DNA of 37,847 bases, taken from positions 1 through 37,847 of IMG/VR virus record IMGVR_UViG_3300024265_000026. The stretch is one strand, 5' to 3'. The translations under genes were made by a program, and so were the position numbers. The number at the start of each line of letters is the position of its first letter. Within the stretch, counting starts at the first letter, position 1. The notes beneath the pieces are model-generated. The model made no database searches and was not told where the DNA came from. It saw only the letters and a list, made by a program, of their open reading frames with translations. The DNA comes from a virus. Positions 29,657 to 36,136 of this stretch are shown here, piece by piece.

Positions 29657-29848
29657 ATGCTTCCTATGTACCAACAAAATAAATTAATTGATTATTTCGA
29701 CAGTTTGGTTGATGCTGAAACCTGGATAAGCGAATTTGGCGCAGGTGTTTTCTATTTATATACCTACATTCCTTACAATTGGGGATGGGAAGGCAGAAAA
29801 CACAGGCATCCTTTAGGCAAACTTATAGCAATTTTGAGGTGTAAATGA
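29657..29848 (+). CDS. Small hypothetical protein
   Basis: A 63-residue protein rich in Tyr, Trp and Gly with a basic end (G-R-K-H-R-H). A TTG at 29651 nearer to the GAGG site would add two residues. It ends in an overlap with the ninG start. The same GAGGTGTAAA sequence precedes both this gene and ninG. Confidence 0.55.
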   Translation: MLPMYQQNKLIDYFDSLVDAETWISEFGAGVFYLYTYIPYNWGWEGRKHRHPLGKLIAILRCK

Positions 29849-30351
29849 AAAGAAAAAAAGGGCAAAGATATAAATCATTAGCTGATTATAAACTTAGCGA
29901 TTTAGCCAGTATTCTTTGGGAAATATTTAGTTTATATACTCGCTTGAGGTTCGCTGATTTTGAAGGAAAAGTTAAATGTTATACCTGTATAAGCGAAGGT
30001 CATTTTAGATCGTTAGACGCTGGCCATATGATCCCTAGAGCATTTTTACGAGTTAAGTTTTCAGAATGGAATGTTCACCCTCAGTGTATGAAATGTAACA
30101 AAGGACTTGGAGGGAATAGAGACCAATATGAAAAAAATGTCGAGCGTGATTACGGCAGCGATGTCTTAAAAATGCTAAAAAATGCTGGGTCGGATACAAC
30201 GACTTTCAAACTTGAGAGATCATGGTACATCAAACAGATACTTTTCTACCTACAAGCACTTAGAGAACTTCCAAATTATGAACTAGACGAGAATAAATTA
30301 GAAACTCGTCACAAGATATTCATTGCTCATTTATACAAAGAGGCAGCATGA
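29845..30351 (+). CDS. ninG: NinG/Rap-like recombination protein
   Basis: A 168-residue protein of the lambda NinG (Rap) family, a structure-specific nuclease that processes recombination intermediates. Two zinc knuckles C45-Y-T-C48 and C81-M-K-C84-N flank the conserved D-A-G-H61-M-I-P-R, and G-L-G-G-N-R-D-Q-Y follows (87-95). N-terminal basic segment. GAGG precedes the ATG. Its presence next to the ERF and RecE-like genes completes a lambda-type recombination set. Confidence 0.85.
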   Translation: MKRKKGQRYKSLADYKLSDLASILWEIFSLYTRLRFADFEGKVKCYTCISEGHFRSLDAGHMIPRAFLRVKFSEWNVHPQCMKCNKGLGGNRDQYEKNVERDYGSDVLKMLKNAGSDTTTFKLERSWYIKQILFYLQALRELPNYELDENKLETRHKIFIAHLYKEAA

Positions 30352-30593
30352 ACCAATACAGAGAACGGATTAAAAAACAAAAAATACATTATGAAGAACT
30401 TTTAGCACTCTACCAAATGGTAGAAGATAAAGAAAATGAAATAAAAAAAGATATCCCCCAGGCGGATAACGTGACCAGCGGGCGAGAGATTAATTTAAAT
30501 GTATGCATTGCCCAAGTAGGCGATGAATTTAGCAACAGAGTTGAAATGTTAGCTACGGATGAAATAAAAAGAAAACTTGAGAGGGCATCTTAA
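30348..30593 (+). CDS. Hypothetical coiled-coil protein
   Basis: An 81-residue charged, helical protein (N-terminal heptad-like stretch about 5-35). ATGA-coupled to ninG and the last gene before a 9-bp inverted repeat. No family is recognised. Confidence 0.65.
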   Translation: MNQYRERIKKQKIHYEELLALYQMVEDKENEIKKDIPQADNVTSGREINLNVCIAQVGDEFSNRVEMLATDEIKRKLERAS

Positions 30594-30639
30594 CCACTAA
30601 CCATAATAACTTATTTTTTTGACTAAAATAGGTTAGTGG
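30594..30639. promoter_or_regulatory. Intergenic inverted repeat (9-bp arms)
   Basis: CCACTAACC (30594-30602) and GGTTAGTGG (30631-30639) are perfect complements separated by 28 bases that contain a T7 run and TTGACT. Without a trailing U tract it is not a terminator. It may be an operator pair or an mRNA hairpin upstream of the gene at 30656. Confidence 0.65.
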
Positions 30640-30655
30640 AGAAGTTGTAAAAGAA

Positions 30656-30907
30656 ATGCAAAAAACTATAAATCATAACGGCATAGCGACAGTTATAGAT
30701 TTTGGTGAAGGTAAATTCCAAGCTGATAAAGAAAGAGTTTTGCTGCTAACCGCCCTTAATGAATGTGGTTTAAGAACAAGAAGTCATTGTTATGGTCATG
30801 AAACAGGCAGGTCATTTGTAACTATAGATTTAAGTAATGTTGATCTAAATATACGACCTACTAAAGAAGGTCATGAATTATTAATTAACTGGAAACGAAC
30901 AGATTAA
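30656..30907 (+). CDS. Hypothetical protein
   Basis: An 83-residue protein with strands at both ends and a helix with C37-x6-C44-Y-G-H in the middle. No family is recognised. The start at 30656 has no strong ribosome site, so expression may depend on the inverted repeat upstream. The stop directly abuts the RNA methyltransferase start. Confidence 0.6.
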   Translation: MQKTINHNGIATVIDFGEGKFQADKERVLLLTALNECGLRTRSHCYGHETGRSFVTIDLSNVDLNIRPTKEGHELLINWKRTD

Positions 30908-31348
30908 ATGAAAGAAAGCGGATTTTTTGGAATTGGTTGTTTGAATATGAAAAACACTTTGAACTATGGCACGTTGTTTAGAACTGCTCAATTATTTAAT
31001 GCTGACTTTATATTTTTGATTGGGAAACGATTTAAAAAACAAAGCAGCGATACGATGAAAAGCTATAAACATATGCCATTATTTGAATTTAAGAATTTCA
31101 AAGATTTCAAAGATCATATGCCTTATTCATGCCCTCTTGTTGGAATAGAAATGACAGAATCGGCGACACCGATTAATAAATATAAACACCCGAAACAGGC
31201 TTGTTACTTATTAGGAGCTGAAGATAACGGATTAACAAATGAAGCCATAAATTCATGTAGAGACATCATAAGCTTACCCACCAAAAGAAGTTTAAACGTG
31301 TCCGTGGCGGGTAGTATTGTACTGTTCGATAGATTAAATAAAGGATAG
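30908..31348 (+). CDS. SpoU/TrmH-family (SPOUT) RNA methyltransferase
   Basis: A 146-residue protein with all core SPOUT motifs: N19-Y-G-T-L-F-R25-T (motif 1), L101-L-G-A-E105-D-N-G-L (motif 2, SAM knot) and L123-P-T, then S128-L-N-V-S132-V-A (motif 3). The family 2'-O-methylates ribose in tRNA or rRNA. The size is like the minimal TrmL type, which modifies the wobble base of leucine tRNAs, but the target here is unknown. It sits in the recombination region without a convincing ribosome site. A phage-borne copy is unusual. Confidence 0.88.
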   Translation: MKESGFFGIGCLNMKNTLNYGTLFRTAQLFNADFIFLIGKRFKKQSSDTMKSYKHMPLFEFKNFKDFKDHMPYSCPLVGIEMTESATPINKYKHPKQACYLLGAEDNGLTNEAINSCRDIISLPTKRSLNVSVAGSIVLFDRLNKG

Positions 31349-31353
31349 ATAGA

Positions 31354-31644
31354 ATGGAAGAAGGATTGTTTATAATATTTATGCATTTTGCTGTTTTCTG
31401 TGGTATGTGGCTCACAATGAAGATAATGGCAACTATAGTAATACCAGAAGATAGAGTAAAATTTATATTGTTCTGGCATAATCAAATAATCTACAGAATC
31501 ACATCAATCTTTACCGCTAGAGACAAAACAGAGTTTTATTACATGGTTATTAAAGGGTTAGATTTATGGGCGATCCATGATATTAAAGAAAGCAACAAGG
31601 TTTTAAATGATTTTAAAGAAATGTTTTTAAGTAAGAATGGATAA
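31354..31644 (+). CDS. Small membrane-associated protein
   Basis: A 96-residue protein with one N-terminal transmembrane helix (about 5-30, L-F-I-I-F-M-H-F-A-V-F) and a charged, helical soluble part. AAGGAT precedes the ATG. Overlaps the next gene by 8 bases. No family is recognised. Confidence 0.62.
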   Translation: MEEGLFIIFMHFAVFCGMWLTMKIMATIVIPEDRVKFILFWHNQIIYRITSIFTARDKTEFYYMVIKGLDLWAIHDIKESNKVLNDFKEMFLSKNG

Positions 31645-31903
31645 ACAATTGAAATTAAAAAACAAAGAAAGATTGTACTTGCTGTCATTGGTCAAGGAGG
31701 ATATTAGGAAAGTTGAATCAAATCAAAAATCATGTGGCATTGCTAAATTAACAACAATGTATACAGTTAGAGAAAATTTGAGGGTGAACAGGATTGTTAC
31801 CTACAAACCGACATTAAGCGAAGCCAAAATTGAAGCGAATAATCATTACAAACAATTAATGAAACTAATAAAAAAATCAATTAGTGGTTTAAATAAAGGG
31901 TAG
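31637..31903 (+). CDS. Hypothetical basic helical protein
   Basis: An 88-residue Lys-rich, helical protein. The start overlaps the membrane gene in another frame; AAGTAAG lies upstream. Possibly nucleic-acid binding because of charge. No family is recognised. Confidence 0.6.
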   Translation: MDKQLKLKNKERLYLLSLVKEDIRKVESNQKSCGIAKLTTMYTVRENLRVNRIVTYKPTLSEAKIEANNHYKQLMKLIKKSISGLNKG

Positions 31904-31908
31904 AGAAG

Positions 31909-32043
31909 ATGAAAATAGAAAATGTTTTACAAAATATTTTTACACAAGTAGAACAAATAAAAGAAACTAAATCCGGCCAACAGATTTCTTTAAGCCTAGA
32001 AGAAGCAATGATAATTTTATCAGTGAAATTTGAGGTTAATTAA
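31909..32043 (+). CDS. Small hypothetical protein
   Basis: A 44-residue amphipathic, helical protein (I-F-T-Q-V-E-Q-I-K and L-E-E-A-M-I-I-L). GGGTAGAGAAG precedes the ATG. Too short to classify. Confidence 0.5.
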   Translation: MKIENVLQNIFTQVEQIKETKSGQQISLSLEEAMIILSVKFEVN

Positions 32044-32064
32044 CTATGTGGACAAGGAGATAAT

Positions 32065-32271
32065 ATGAGTGGGAAAATTTTAAAAGCTGGTATAGGAATT
32101 TTTATGGAAGATGAAGGAATACGCAGAAATTTCGAAACGCATATTTTTTTAAAGAAAATGCCAACAGACTCAGACATGGAAGAAATACAAGAATTAGTAA
32201 AAATATGTGCTGAGCAAATCGTAGACGCAATTGAAATACTGCCCTTACCTAAACCACCGGAGAAGAAATGA
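32065..32271 (+). CDS. Hypothetical protein
   Basis: A 68-residue acidic protein ending P-L-P-K-P-P-E-K-K. An AAGGAG site precedes the ATG. ATGA-coupled to the next gene. No family is recognised. Confidence 0.62.
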   Translation: MSGKILKAGIGIFMEDEGIRRNFETHIFLKKMPTDSDMEEIQELVKICAEQIVDAIEILPLPKPPEKK

Positions 32272-32447
32272 AAAAACACAAAATTCATTTAGCGAGAGGT
32301 GCGTTCCCTCTCACAGGCGGTATATGGTATTGGTGTGGGAGAATGACAAAATCAGGTTCGGCACACTCTATTGATAAAACTACATGCTTATCGTGTATTA
32401 AAAGATTCAAAGAAAGTAAGCGTCTTAAATCGATACAGATAAATTAA
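32268..32447 (+). CDS. Small zinc-binding protein
   Basis: A 59-residue basic protein with H-L near the start, W-C23-G-R and T-C40-L-S-C43-I-K, with H33 between. This H...C-G...C-x2-C layout recurs in small phage proteins thought to bind zinc. Starts in an ATGA overlap. Function unknown. Confidence 0.6.
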   Translation: MKKHKIHLARGAFPLTGGIWYWCGRMTKSGSAHSIDKTTCLSCIKRFKESKRLKSIQIN

Positions 32448-32467
32448 AATTAGGTTGAGGATTAGCT

Positions 32468-32635
32468 ATGTATAACATGAATAAAAAAATAACTGTTTGT
32501 AGTGAATGTTTAACGGCTAGTTGCTGGCAAGGGATATTTATGTGCGATGAAAATCAAAACGCTGGAACAGTTGAAAAAACTATCGGAGAATTAAAAGAAT
32601 TAAACTTAGAAAACCAAGAATATTGGGCGGGTTAA
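32468..32635 (+). CDS. Small conserved-type zinc-ribbon protein
   Basis: A 55-residue protein with C11-S-E-C14, then A-S-C19-W-Q-G, then M-C26-D. After an A-G-T segment the C-terminal half is a charged helix ending Y-W-A-G. I recognise the C-x2-C...S-C-W-x-G...C layout from small conserved phage and bacterial proteins, function unknown. TGAGGAT lies upstream. Confidence 0.6.
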   Translation: MYNMNKKITVCSECLTASCWQGIFMCDENQNAGTVEKTIGELKELNLENQEYWAG

Positions 32636-32661
32636 TTGATGCATAAAGAGAAGAAAGAAAA

Positions 32662-33300
32662 ATGAAAGTACTGAATTTATATGCTGGTTTAGGTGGTAAT
32701 CGTAAACTGTGGGAAGATGTAGAAGTGACTGCAATTGAAATTAACCCCAAAATTGCAGGTGTGTATAAAAAATATCATTCAGGCGATAAACTTATAATCG
32801 GCGACGCTCACCAGTATTTGTTAGACCATTACAAAGAATTTGATTTCGTATGGAGTTCGCCGCCATGCCAGAAGAATTCAAAAATGATAATTTCAGGAAG
32901 AAACAGAAGGCCAGATTACGCAGACACCAGGCTTTACCAAGAGGTTATATTTTTACAAACTTATTTCAATGGTAAATGGGTAGTTGAGAATGTAGACCCA
33001 TATTATAAGCCGCTGATAGAGCCCAGTTTTAAAATTGGTAGACATTTGTTTTGGGGTAATTTTACAGTGTCAAGTTTCCAGGGCCCCGAGCTCAAAAGTT
33101 TCATCAAAAGATCCAAAGAAGATATAGAGAATTGGTTGGGGATCAGCACAAATAAAAACATTTATTATGATGGTAATCATGACCCTATACAAGTTCTTAG
33201 AAACTGCGTCCACCCAGAAACAGGATTACATATACTAAATTGTGCCAGAGGTATTATTAACCAGGAAAATGTTGAGCAGGTAGAATTGTTTAACCATTAA
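32662..33300 (+). CDS. Compact DNA cytosine-5 methyltransferase
   Basis: A 212-residue C5-type DNA methyltransferase: motif I L-Y-A-G-L-G-G12 (SAM binding), motif II A-I-E26, motif IV S-S-P-P-C69-Q (catalytic Cys) and motif VI V-V-E109-N-V. It is much shorter than bacterial enzymes (over 300 residues), with a very short target-recognition region. Such compact enzymes occur in phages and prophages and probably protect phage DNA from host restriction. There is no partner nuclease next to it. GAGAAG precedes the ATG. Confidence 0.85.
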   Translation: MKVLNLYAGLGGNRKLWEDVEVTAIEINPKIAGVYKKYHSGDKLIIGDAHQYLLDHYKEFDFVWSSPPCQKNSKMIISGRNRRPDYADTRLYQEVIFLQTYFNGKWVVENVDPYYKPLIEPSFKIGRHLFWGNFTVSSFQGPELKSFIKRSKEDIENWLGISTNKNIYYDGNHDPIQVLRNCVHPETGLHILNCARGIINQENVEQVELFNH

Positions 33301-33309
33301 GGAAATAGA

Positions 33310-33519
33310 ATGAAAGTGAATGGAGGCGATAGAATCAAAAAATGGCTTGAGTATAAAAACATACCTGTGACAGTAAATTATAATAGCGCGGGTAGAGGCT
33401 TCTATAGGGTCATGTACAAAGAAAAACCCCTGCCAATTACTTCATTCGAAAAAGAAAAAGACGCGTGGTTGTGGATAGATAAATACAGTGATTTAATAGA
33501 ATATCTAGCTGAGGATTAA
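33310..33519 (+). CDS. Hypothetical protein
   Basis: A 69-residue protein with a K-K-W-L start and a W-L-W-I-D-K-Y segment near the end; mixed fold. AAGGAAATAG precedes the ATG. It follows the methyltransferase by 9 bases and may be co-expressed with it. No family is recognised. Confidence 0.62.
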   Translation: MKVNGGDRIKKWLEYKNIPVTVNYNSAGRGFYRVMYKEKPLPITSFEKEKDAWLWIDKYSDLIEYLAED

Positions 33520-33521
33520 TT

Positions 33522-33701
33522 ATGTCTAAGATAAAAACAGAGGAAAAGAACGCGATAAAAAAATTGGCCGATTGGGTGGAATTCTTTTTAGATCAAACAA
33601 ATGATGTTAAAAGTAATGATAAAGATTATTTAAAAGCTGTAGCGAAAAAAAGAGAATATATAAAAATAATTAGGAATTTTTTAACAAAGGCTAGTTTATG
33701 A
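33522..33701 (+). CDS. Small helical protein
   Basis: A 59-residue, Lys-rich, fully helical protein. GAGGAT lies upstream at good spacing and the stop overlaps the next ATG (ATGA). No family is recognised. Confidence 0.55.
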   Translation: MSKIKTEEKNAIKKLADWVEFFLDQTNDVKSNDKDYLKAVAKKREYIKIIRNFLTKASL

Positions 33702-33949
33702 CAACAGAGAATGAAGTTTATAATCTTGTGCAAACATATGTTAAACGAAAATATTTTATCAGTACAGCCCATCGCAAGGCTTCAACACTAGAAGAAATGT
33801 GGTATTTCGAAACAATTGTCTGGGAATGGGAGCATGAAAAAAGAAAAGTAGGCAAAATGTTAGATTCTATGGATTCAGGCTCTATCGAAGAAGCAGCTTT
33901 GGTAAATCATTTTGAAGAAGTCAAAAAATATGCAGGTGAGGTTTTATGA
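33698..33949 (+). CDS. Hypothetical helical protein
   Basis: An 83-residue protein with a Trp-rich middle (M-W-Y-F-E-T-I-V-W-E-W-E-H), otherwise charged and helical. It is ATGA-coupled on both sides, to the small gene upstream and the HNH-like gene downstream. Both it and the HNH-like gene begin with M-T-T-E. Confidence 0.62.
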   Translation: MTTENEVYNLVQTYVKRKYFISTAHRKASTLEEMWYFETIVWEWEHEKRKVGKMLDSMDSGSIEEAALVNHFEEVKKYAGEVL

Positions 33950-34512
33950 CAACAGAACAGATAGAAGCTAAGATAAAAGAATGTTCAAAATGCAAAAAAG
34001 TAAAGCCTTTAGACCGTTTCAATAAGCGAAAATCTACAAAAGATGGTTTGGGGAGTTGGTGCAAAGAATGTATTAAAGAATATTACCTGGAGAATTCACA
34101 ACATCTTAAGGACTATGCTAGAAAATATCGAACGGAAAATTTACAACATATAAAGGAACACATTAAAAAGTATAACAGAACAAGCGCGGGTAAGGCCACA
34201 GTTAAGAAGGAGCGATTAAATTTTATTGGGAGATACCCCGAAAAGGCAAAATGTACAGCTTTATGGGTTTACTTTAAAACAAAAAACGGTGTAAAAGTGC
34301 CTAGTGGTTATGAATTTCATCACTATTCTTATAAAGAAGAACACCACCATGATGTAATTTTCTTGCCAAAATGGTTGCACAAACAAATACATCGCAGAAT
34401 TGCATATTCGCAAGAGAACAAATGTTACAAATCGAATAACGGCGTTCTATTGGACACCAAAGAAAAACATATGTTCTTTATCCAAAAATTAATACACGCA
34501 GCTAAGGCTTGA
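33946..34512 (+). CDS. Zinc-ribbon HNH-like protein, family copy 2
   Basis: A 188-residue protein with an N-terminal zinc ribbon (C13-x2-C16 ... D33-G-L ... C39-x2-C42), a basic helical linker (about 50-100) and a C-terminal HNH-like domain: G-Y-E-F-H125-H126-Y-S-Y, L-P-K-W-L-H145-K-Q-I-H149, then G-V-L-L-D-T-K-E-K-H. The C-terminal half closely matches the 27547 protein, and the ribbon matches the modules at 24554. Probably a DNA-nicking or homing-type nuclease; the Asn of the classic HNH is not conserved here. Confidence 0.8.
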   Translation: MTTEQIEAKIKECSKCKKVKPLDRFNKRKSTKDGLGSWCKECIKEYYLENSQHLKDYARKYRTENLQHIKEHIKKYNRTSAGKATVKKERLNFIGRYPEKAKCTALWVYFKTKNGVKVPSGYEFHHYSYKEEHHHDVIFLPKWLHKQIHRRIAYSQENKCYKSNNGVLLDTKEKHMFFIQKLIHAAKA

Positions 34513-34530
34513 GGATAACTAAAAGAAGTA

Positions 34531-34547
34531 CAGAATCAAAGATTCTG
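34531..34547. other. Perfect small hairpin upstream of a start
   Basis: CAGAATC (34531-34537), loop AAA, GATTCTG (34541-34547). It lies 20 bases before the ATG at 34567, just upstream of the CGGAGG ribosome site. It could modulate translation or stabilise the mRNA; there is no U tract. Confidence 0.5.
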
Positions 34548-34566
34548 GAACCTAACGGAGGTAAGT

Positions 34567-34878
34567 ATGGATAAACAAATAGAAGAACGAATAAAATATT
34601 TAAAAGATAGCTTAGATATCAAGCCGTTGAGCAAGAGGGATGGCGCATATTGCTTAGCTCAAGAAGGAGAGTTAAAATTCCTAGAATCCCTTGATTTATC
34701 AAATTATGTGAATATTGATGATTTACTAGAATATGATAAAAAGCGTAATTGGGGTGATTTATCAGGCTATGTAAAAAAAGAAGATGTGATCGCAAAGTTA
34801 GATAACTTGGTCTTTGAACACCATAACTGGCAATGGGGCGGTGTGAATGACGCTATAAAGCTTTGGTTAAATAGGTAG
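34567..34878 (+). CDS. Hypothetical protein
   Basis: A 103-residue acidic protein with helices and a late aromatic segment (H-H-N-W-Q-W-G-G-V-N). A strong GGAGG site precedes the ATG. No family is recognised. It lies between two HNH-like genes. Confidence 0.65.
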   Translation: MDKQIEERIKYLKDSLDIKPLSKRDGAYCLAQEGELKFLESLDLSNYVNIDDLLEYDKKRNWGDLSGYVKKEDVIAKLDNLVFEHHNWQWGGVNDAIKLWLNR

Positions 34879-34885
34879 CAAAAAT

Positions 34886-35383
34886 ATGATAGAATTTAAA
34901 AAATGTTCTAGTTGCAGAGCTGAAAAACCTTTGGATGATTTCCACAACTATAAAAATTCTAAAGACGGGAAAGTGCATAGATGCAAGGATTGCGCTAGGG
35001 CTGGCTCGCTTAAATGCATGAGGAGAAAAAAGGGCACTAGGGACAAAGGGTTGGCTATTAAAGCTGTAAGAAAATACATGGCTAAAAGGCCAGAAATTCC
35101 CAAAGCAAGTTCAATCTGGTATGAATATAAAATAGCAAATAAAATAGAACTACCATCAGGCCATCACGCTCATCATTGGTCATATAATAAACCAAAAGAT
35201 GTTATAGTTCTGTCCCTGGCTAATCATAGGAAAATTCATTGCTATTTGGGTTATGACCCCGAAACAAAATTATTCAAAATTAAAGAAAACGGTGAATTGT
35301 TAAACACAAAAGAAAAGCATATGGATTTCATAAAATCAATTCTAGTGAGATCCGTAAGCTCAGTTGAATCTATAAAGGAATAA
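34886..35383 (+). CDS. Zinc-ribbon HNH-like protein, family copy 3
   Basis: A 165-residue protein: zinc ribbon C7-x2-C10 ... D27-G ... C33-x2-C36, basic linker, then H93-H94-A-H96-H97-W-S-Y, N113-H114-R-K-I-H118 and L-N-T-K-E-K-H-M-D-F-I. Here the N-H-x3-H retains the Asn of a classic HNH motif, unlike copies 1 and 2, so this one is the most likely active nuclease. The C-terminal seven residues (S-V-E-S-I-K-E) are encoded by a 22-bp repeat found again at the end of another gene (35872). Confidence 0.8.
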   Translation: MIEFKKCSSCRAEKPLDDFHNYKNSKDGKVHRCKDCARAGSLKCMRRKKGTRDKGLAIKAVRKYMAKRPEIPKASSIWYEYKIANKIELPSGHHAHHWSYNKPKDVIVLSLANHRKIHCYLGYDPETKLFKIKENGELLNTKEKHMDFIKSILVRSVSSVESIKE

Positions 35384-35384
35384 A
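35363..35384 (+). repeat. 22-bp gene-end direct repeat, copy 1
   Basis: Identical to 35852-35873. It encodes the last residues V-E-S-I-K-E and stop of the HNH-like gene and carries the AAGGA ribosome site of the next gene. Confidence 0.9.
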
Positions 35385-35389
35385 CAAAG

Positions 35390-35578
35390 ATGACTACTTT
35401 CGATTGTCCAAAATGTAATCATAAACAGACCAGATATGGAAATTGTGAAGAATGCGGCTGGTATGTAGGCAATAGAAATAAGAAGAAATCAGAGCCGGTG
35501 CATGGTCATTATAATCCAGAATTAGAGAATTTTGAAATAAGCTGTAATAAAATAGTATTTGATAGGAGAGAACATTGA
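35390..35578 (+). CDS. Zinc-ribbon protein
   Basis: A 62-residue protein with C6-P-K-C9 and C18-E-E-C21-G-W, a compact zinc ribbon, followed by a hydrophilic tail with another Cys. AAAGGAAT lies upstream, inside the 22-bp repeat. Its stop lies in the flank of the first structured-RNA element. Confidence 0.65.
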   Translation: MTTFDCPKCNHKQTRYGNCEECGWYVGNRNKKKSEPVHGHYNPELENFEISCNKIVFDRREH

Positions 35579-35688
35579 ATTTAGCACATCTATGTACCCG
35601 ATTAGCTATAGTTTACTAGTTACGCTATTAGTGAATACCACTTTAAGGGTGGCTATCAGACTCGGAACCTGTGGGTGTGCTATATTGA
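35575..35688 (+). ncRNA. Candidate structured RNA element, copy 1
   Basis: Closed by TAGCACA (35582-35588) and TGTGCTA (35676-35682), flanked by TTGAATT (35575-35581) and TATTGAG (35683 onward overlaps). Inside are: P2, GATTAGC/GCTATC (35600-35606 with 35652-35657, one bulge); P3, ATAG/CTAT (35608-35611 with 35625-35628); the linker GTGAA (35631-35635); and P4, CCAC/GTGG (35638-35641 with 35649-35652). The same order of helices, the GTGAA linker, the TCTA after P1 and the GGG before P1' recur at 37641-37737 with different stem sequences. It lies in the only sizeable gap of this gene chain. Function unknown; it does not fold as a tRNA. Confidence 0.55.
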
Positions 35689-35707
35689 GTGTTTAAAGGG
35701 AGAGTAA

Positions 35708-35872
35708 ATGAAGTTTGTTATTAAAAAAGAATTAATGTGCGGTGAATGGCATTGGATGATATATACACATCATTATTTATTCGGTGACAAATTTTTTGAA
35801 AGATGGAATAACTTAGAATCTGCGGCAATAAGACTGAAAGAATTGAATTCCGTTGAATCTATAAAGGAATAA
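35708..35872 (+). CDS. Small hypothetical protein
   Basis: A 54-residue protein with Trp, His and Tyr in the first half (C-G-E-W-H-W-M-I-Y-T-H-H-Y). It ends in the same S-V-E-S-I-K-E as the HNH-like protein at 34886 because of the 22-bp repeat. GGGAGAG precedes the ATG. First gene downstream of the structured element. Confidence 0.58.
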   Translation: MKFVIKKELMCGEWHWMIYTHHYLFGDKFFERWNNLESAAIRLKELNSVESIKE

Positions 35873-35873
35873 A
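35852..35873 (+). repeat. 22-bp gene-end direct repeat, copy 2
   Basis: Identical to 35363-35384. The 489-bp unit between copies holds a zinc-ribbon gene, the structured element and a small gene. Confidence 0.9.
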
Positions 35874-35874
35874 G

Positions 35875-36072
35875 GTGAAAACAGAAATAAAATCATCCTA
35901 CTACTTATCAAAAAAACTGACTAGAGTTGAAGCTAAACTATTTAAGCTTAATCAATTAATAGAAGAACAAATCAAAGAAAACAAAAAATGGCGCGATTAC
36001 TACAAAGGCTCAAAAGATTTAGGGCGAAGAAGCACGAAAAACCAAAACAGCTACATACCATGTTGCACTTAG
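35875..36072 (+). CDS. Coiled-coil protein, apparently frameshifted
   Basis: GTG start at 35875 with AAAGGA upstream; read as is, 65 residues with a helical N-terminal part (L-T-R-V-E-A-K-L-F-K-L-N-Q-L-I). After L49 the frame degrades into R/S/T/N/C and stops at 36070-36072. Moving one base forward at GGG (36022-36024) opens a frame to TGA 36134-36136. Its product is helical (H-V-A-L-R-L-Y-D-A-Y-L, L-E-Q-L-K-S-E-L-E), and its stop makes the ATGA overlap with the next gene usual in this genome. The intact protein would be about 86 residues. Confidence 0.55.
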   Translation: MKTEIKSSYYLSKKLTRVEAKLFKLNQLIEEQIKENKKWRDYYKGSKDLGRRSTKNQNSYIPCCT

Positions 36073-36136
36073 ATTATACGACGCATATTTAAAAGTAATT
36101 CATGATCTTGAACAATTAAAATCGGAGCTAGAATGA
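36023..36136 (+). other. Downstream +1 frame of the coiled-coil gene
   Basis: An open frame without its own start, continuing the coiled-coil character of the gene at 35875 and ending in an ATGA junction with 36133. It could result from a one-base insertion (assembly error or true mutation) or from +1 frameshifting. No classical +1 site is evident. Confidence 0.5.

Noticed and set aside
35582-35682. tRNA-like reading of the 7-bp closing stem and a 7-base loop that could read as a UAA anticodon
   Set aside because: No D-arm with GG, no T-arm with TTCRA, and the stems are nested rather than cloverleaf; copy 2 does not fit a tRNA either.
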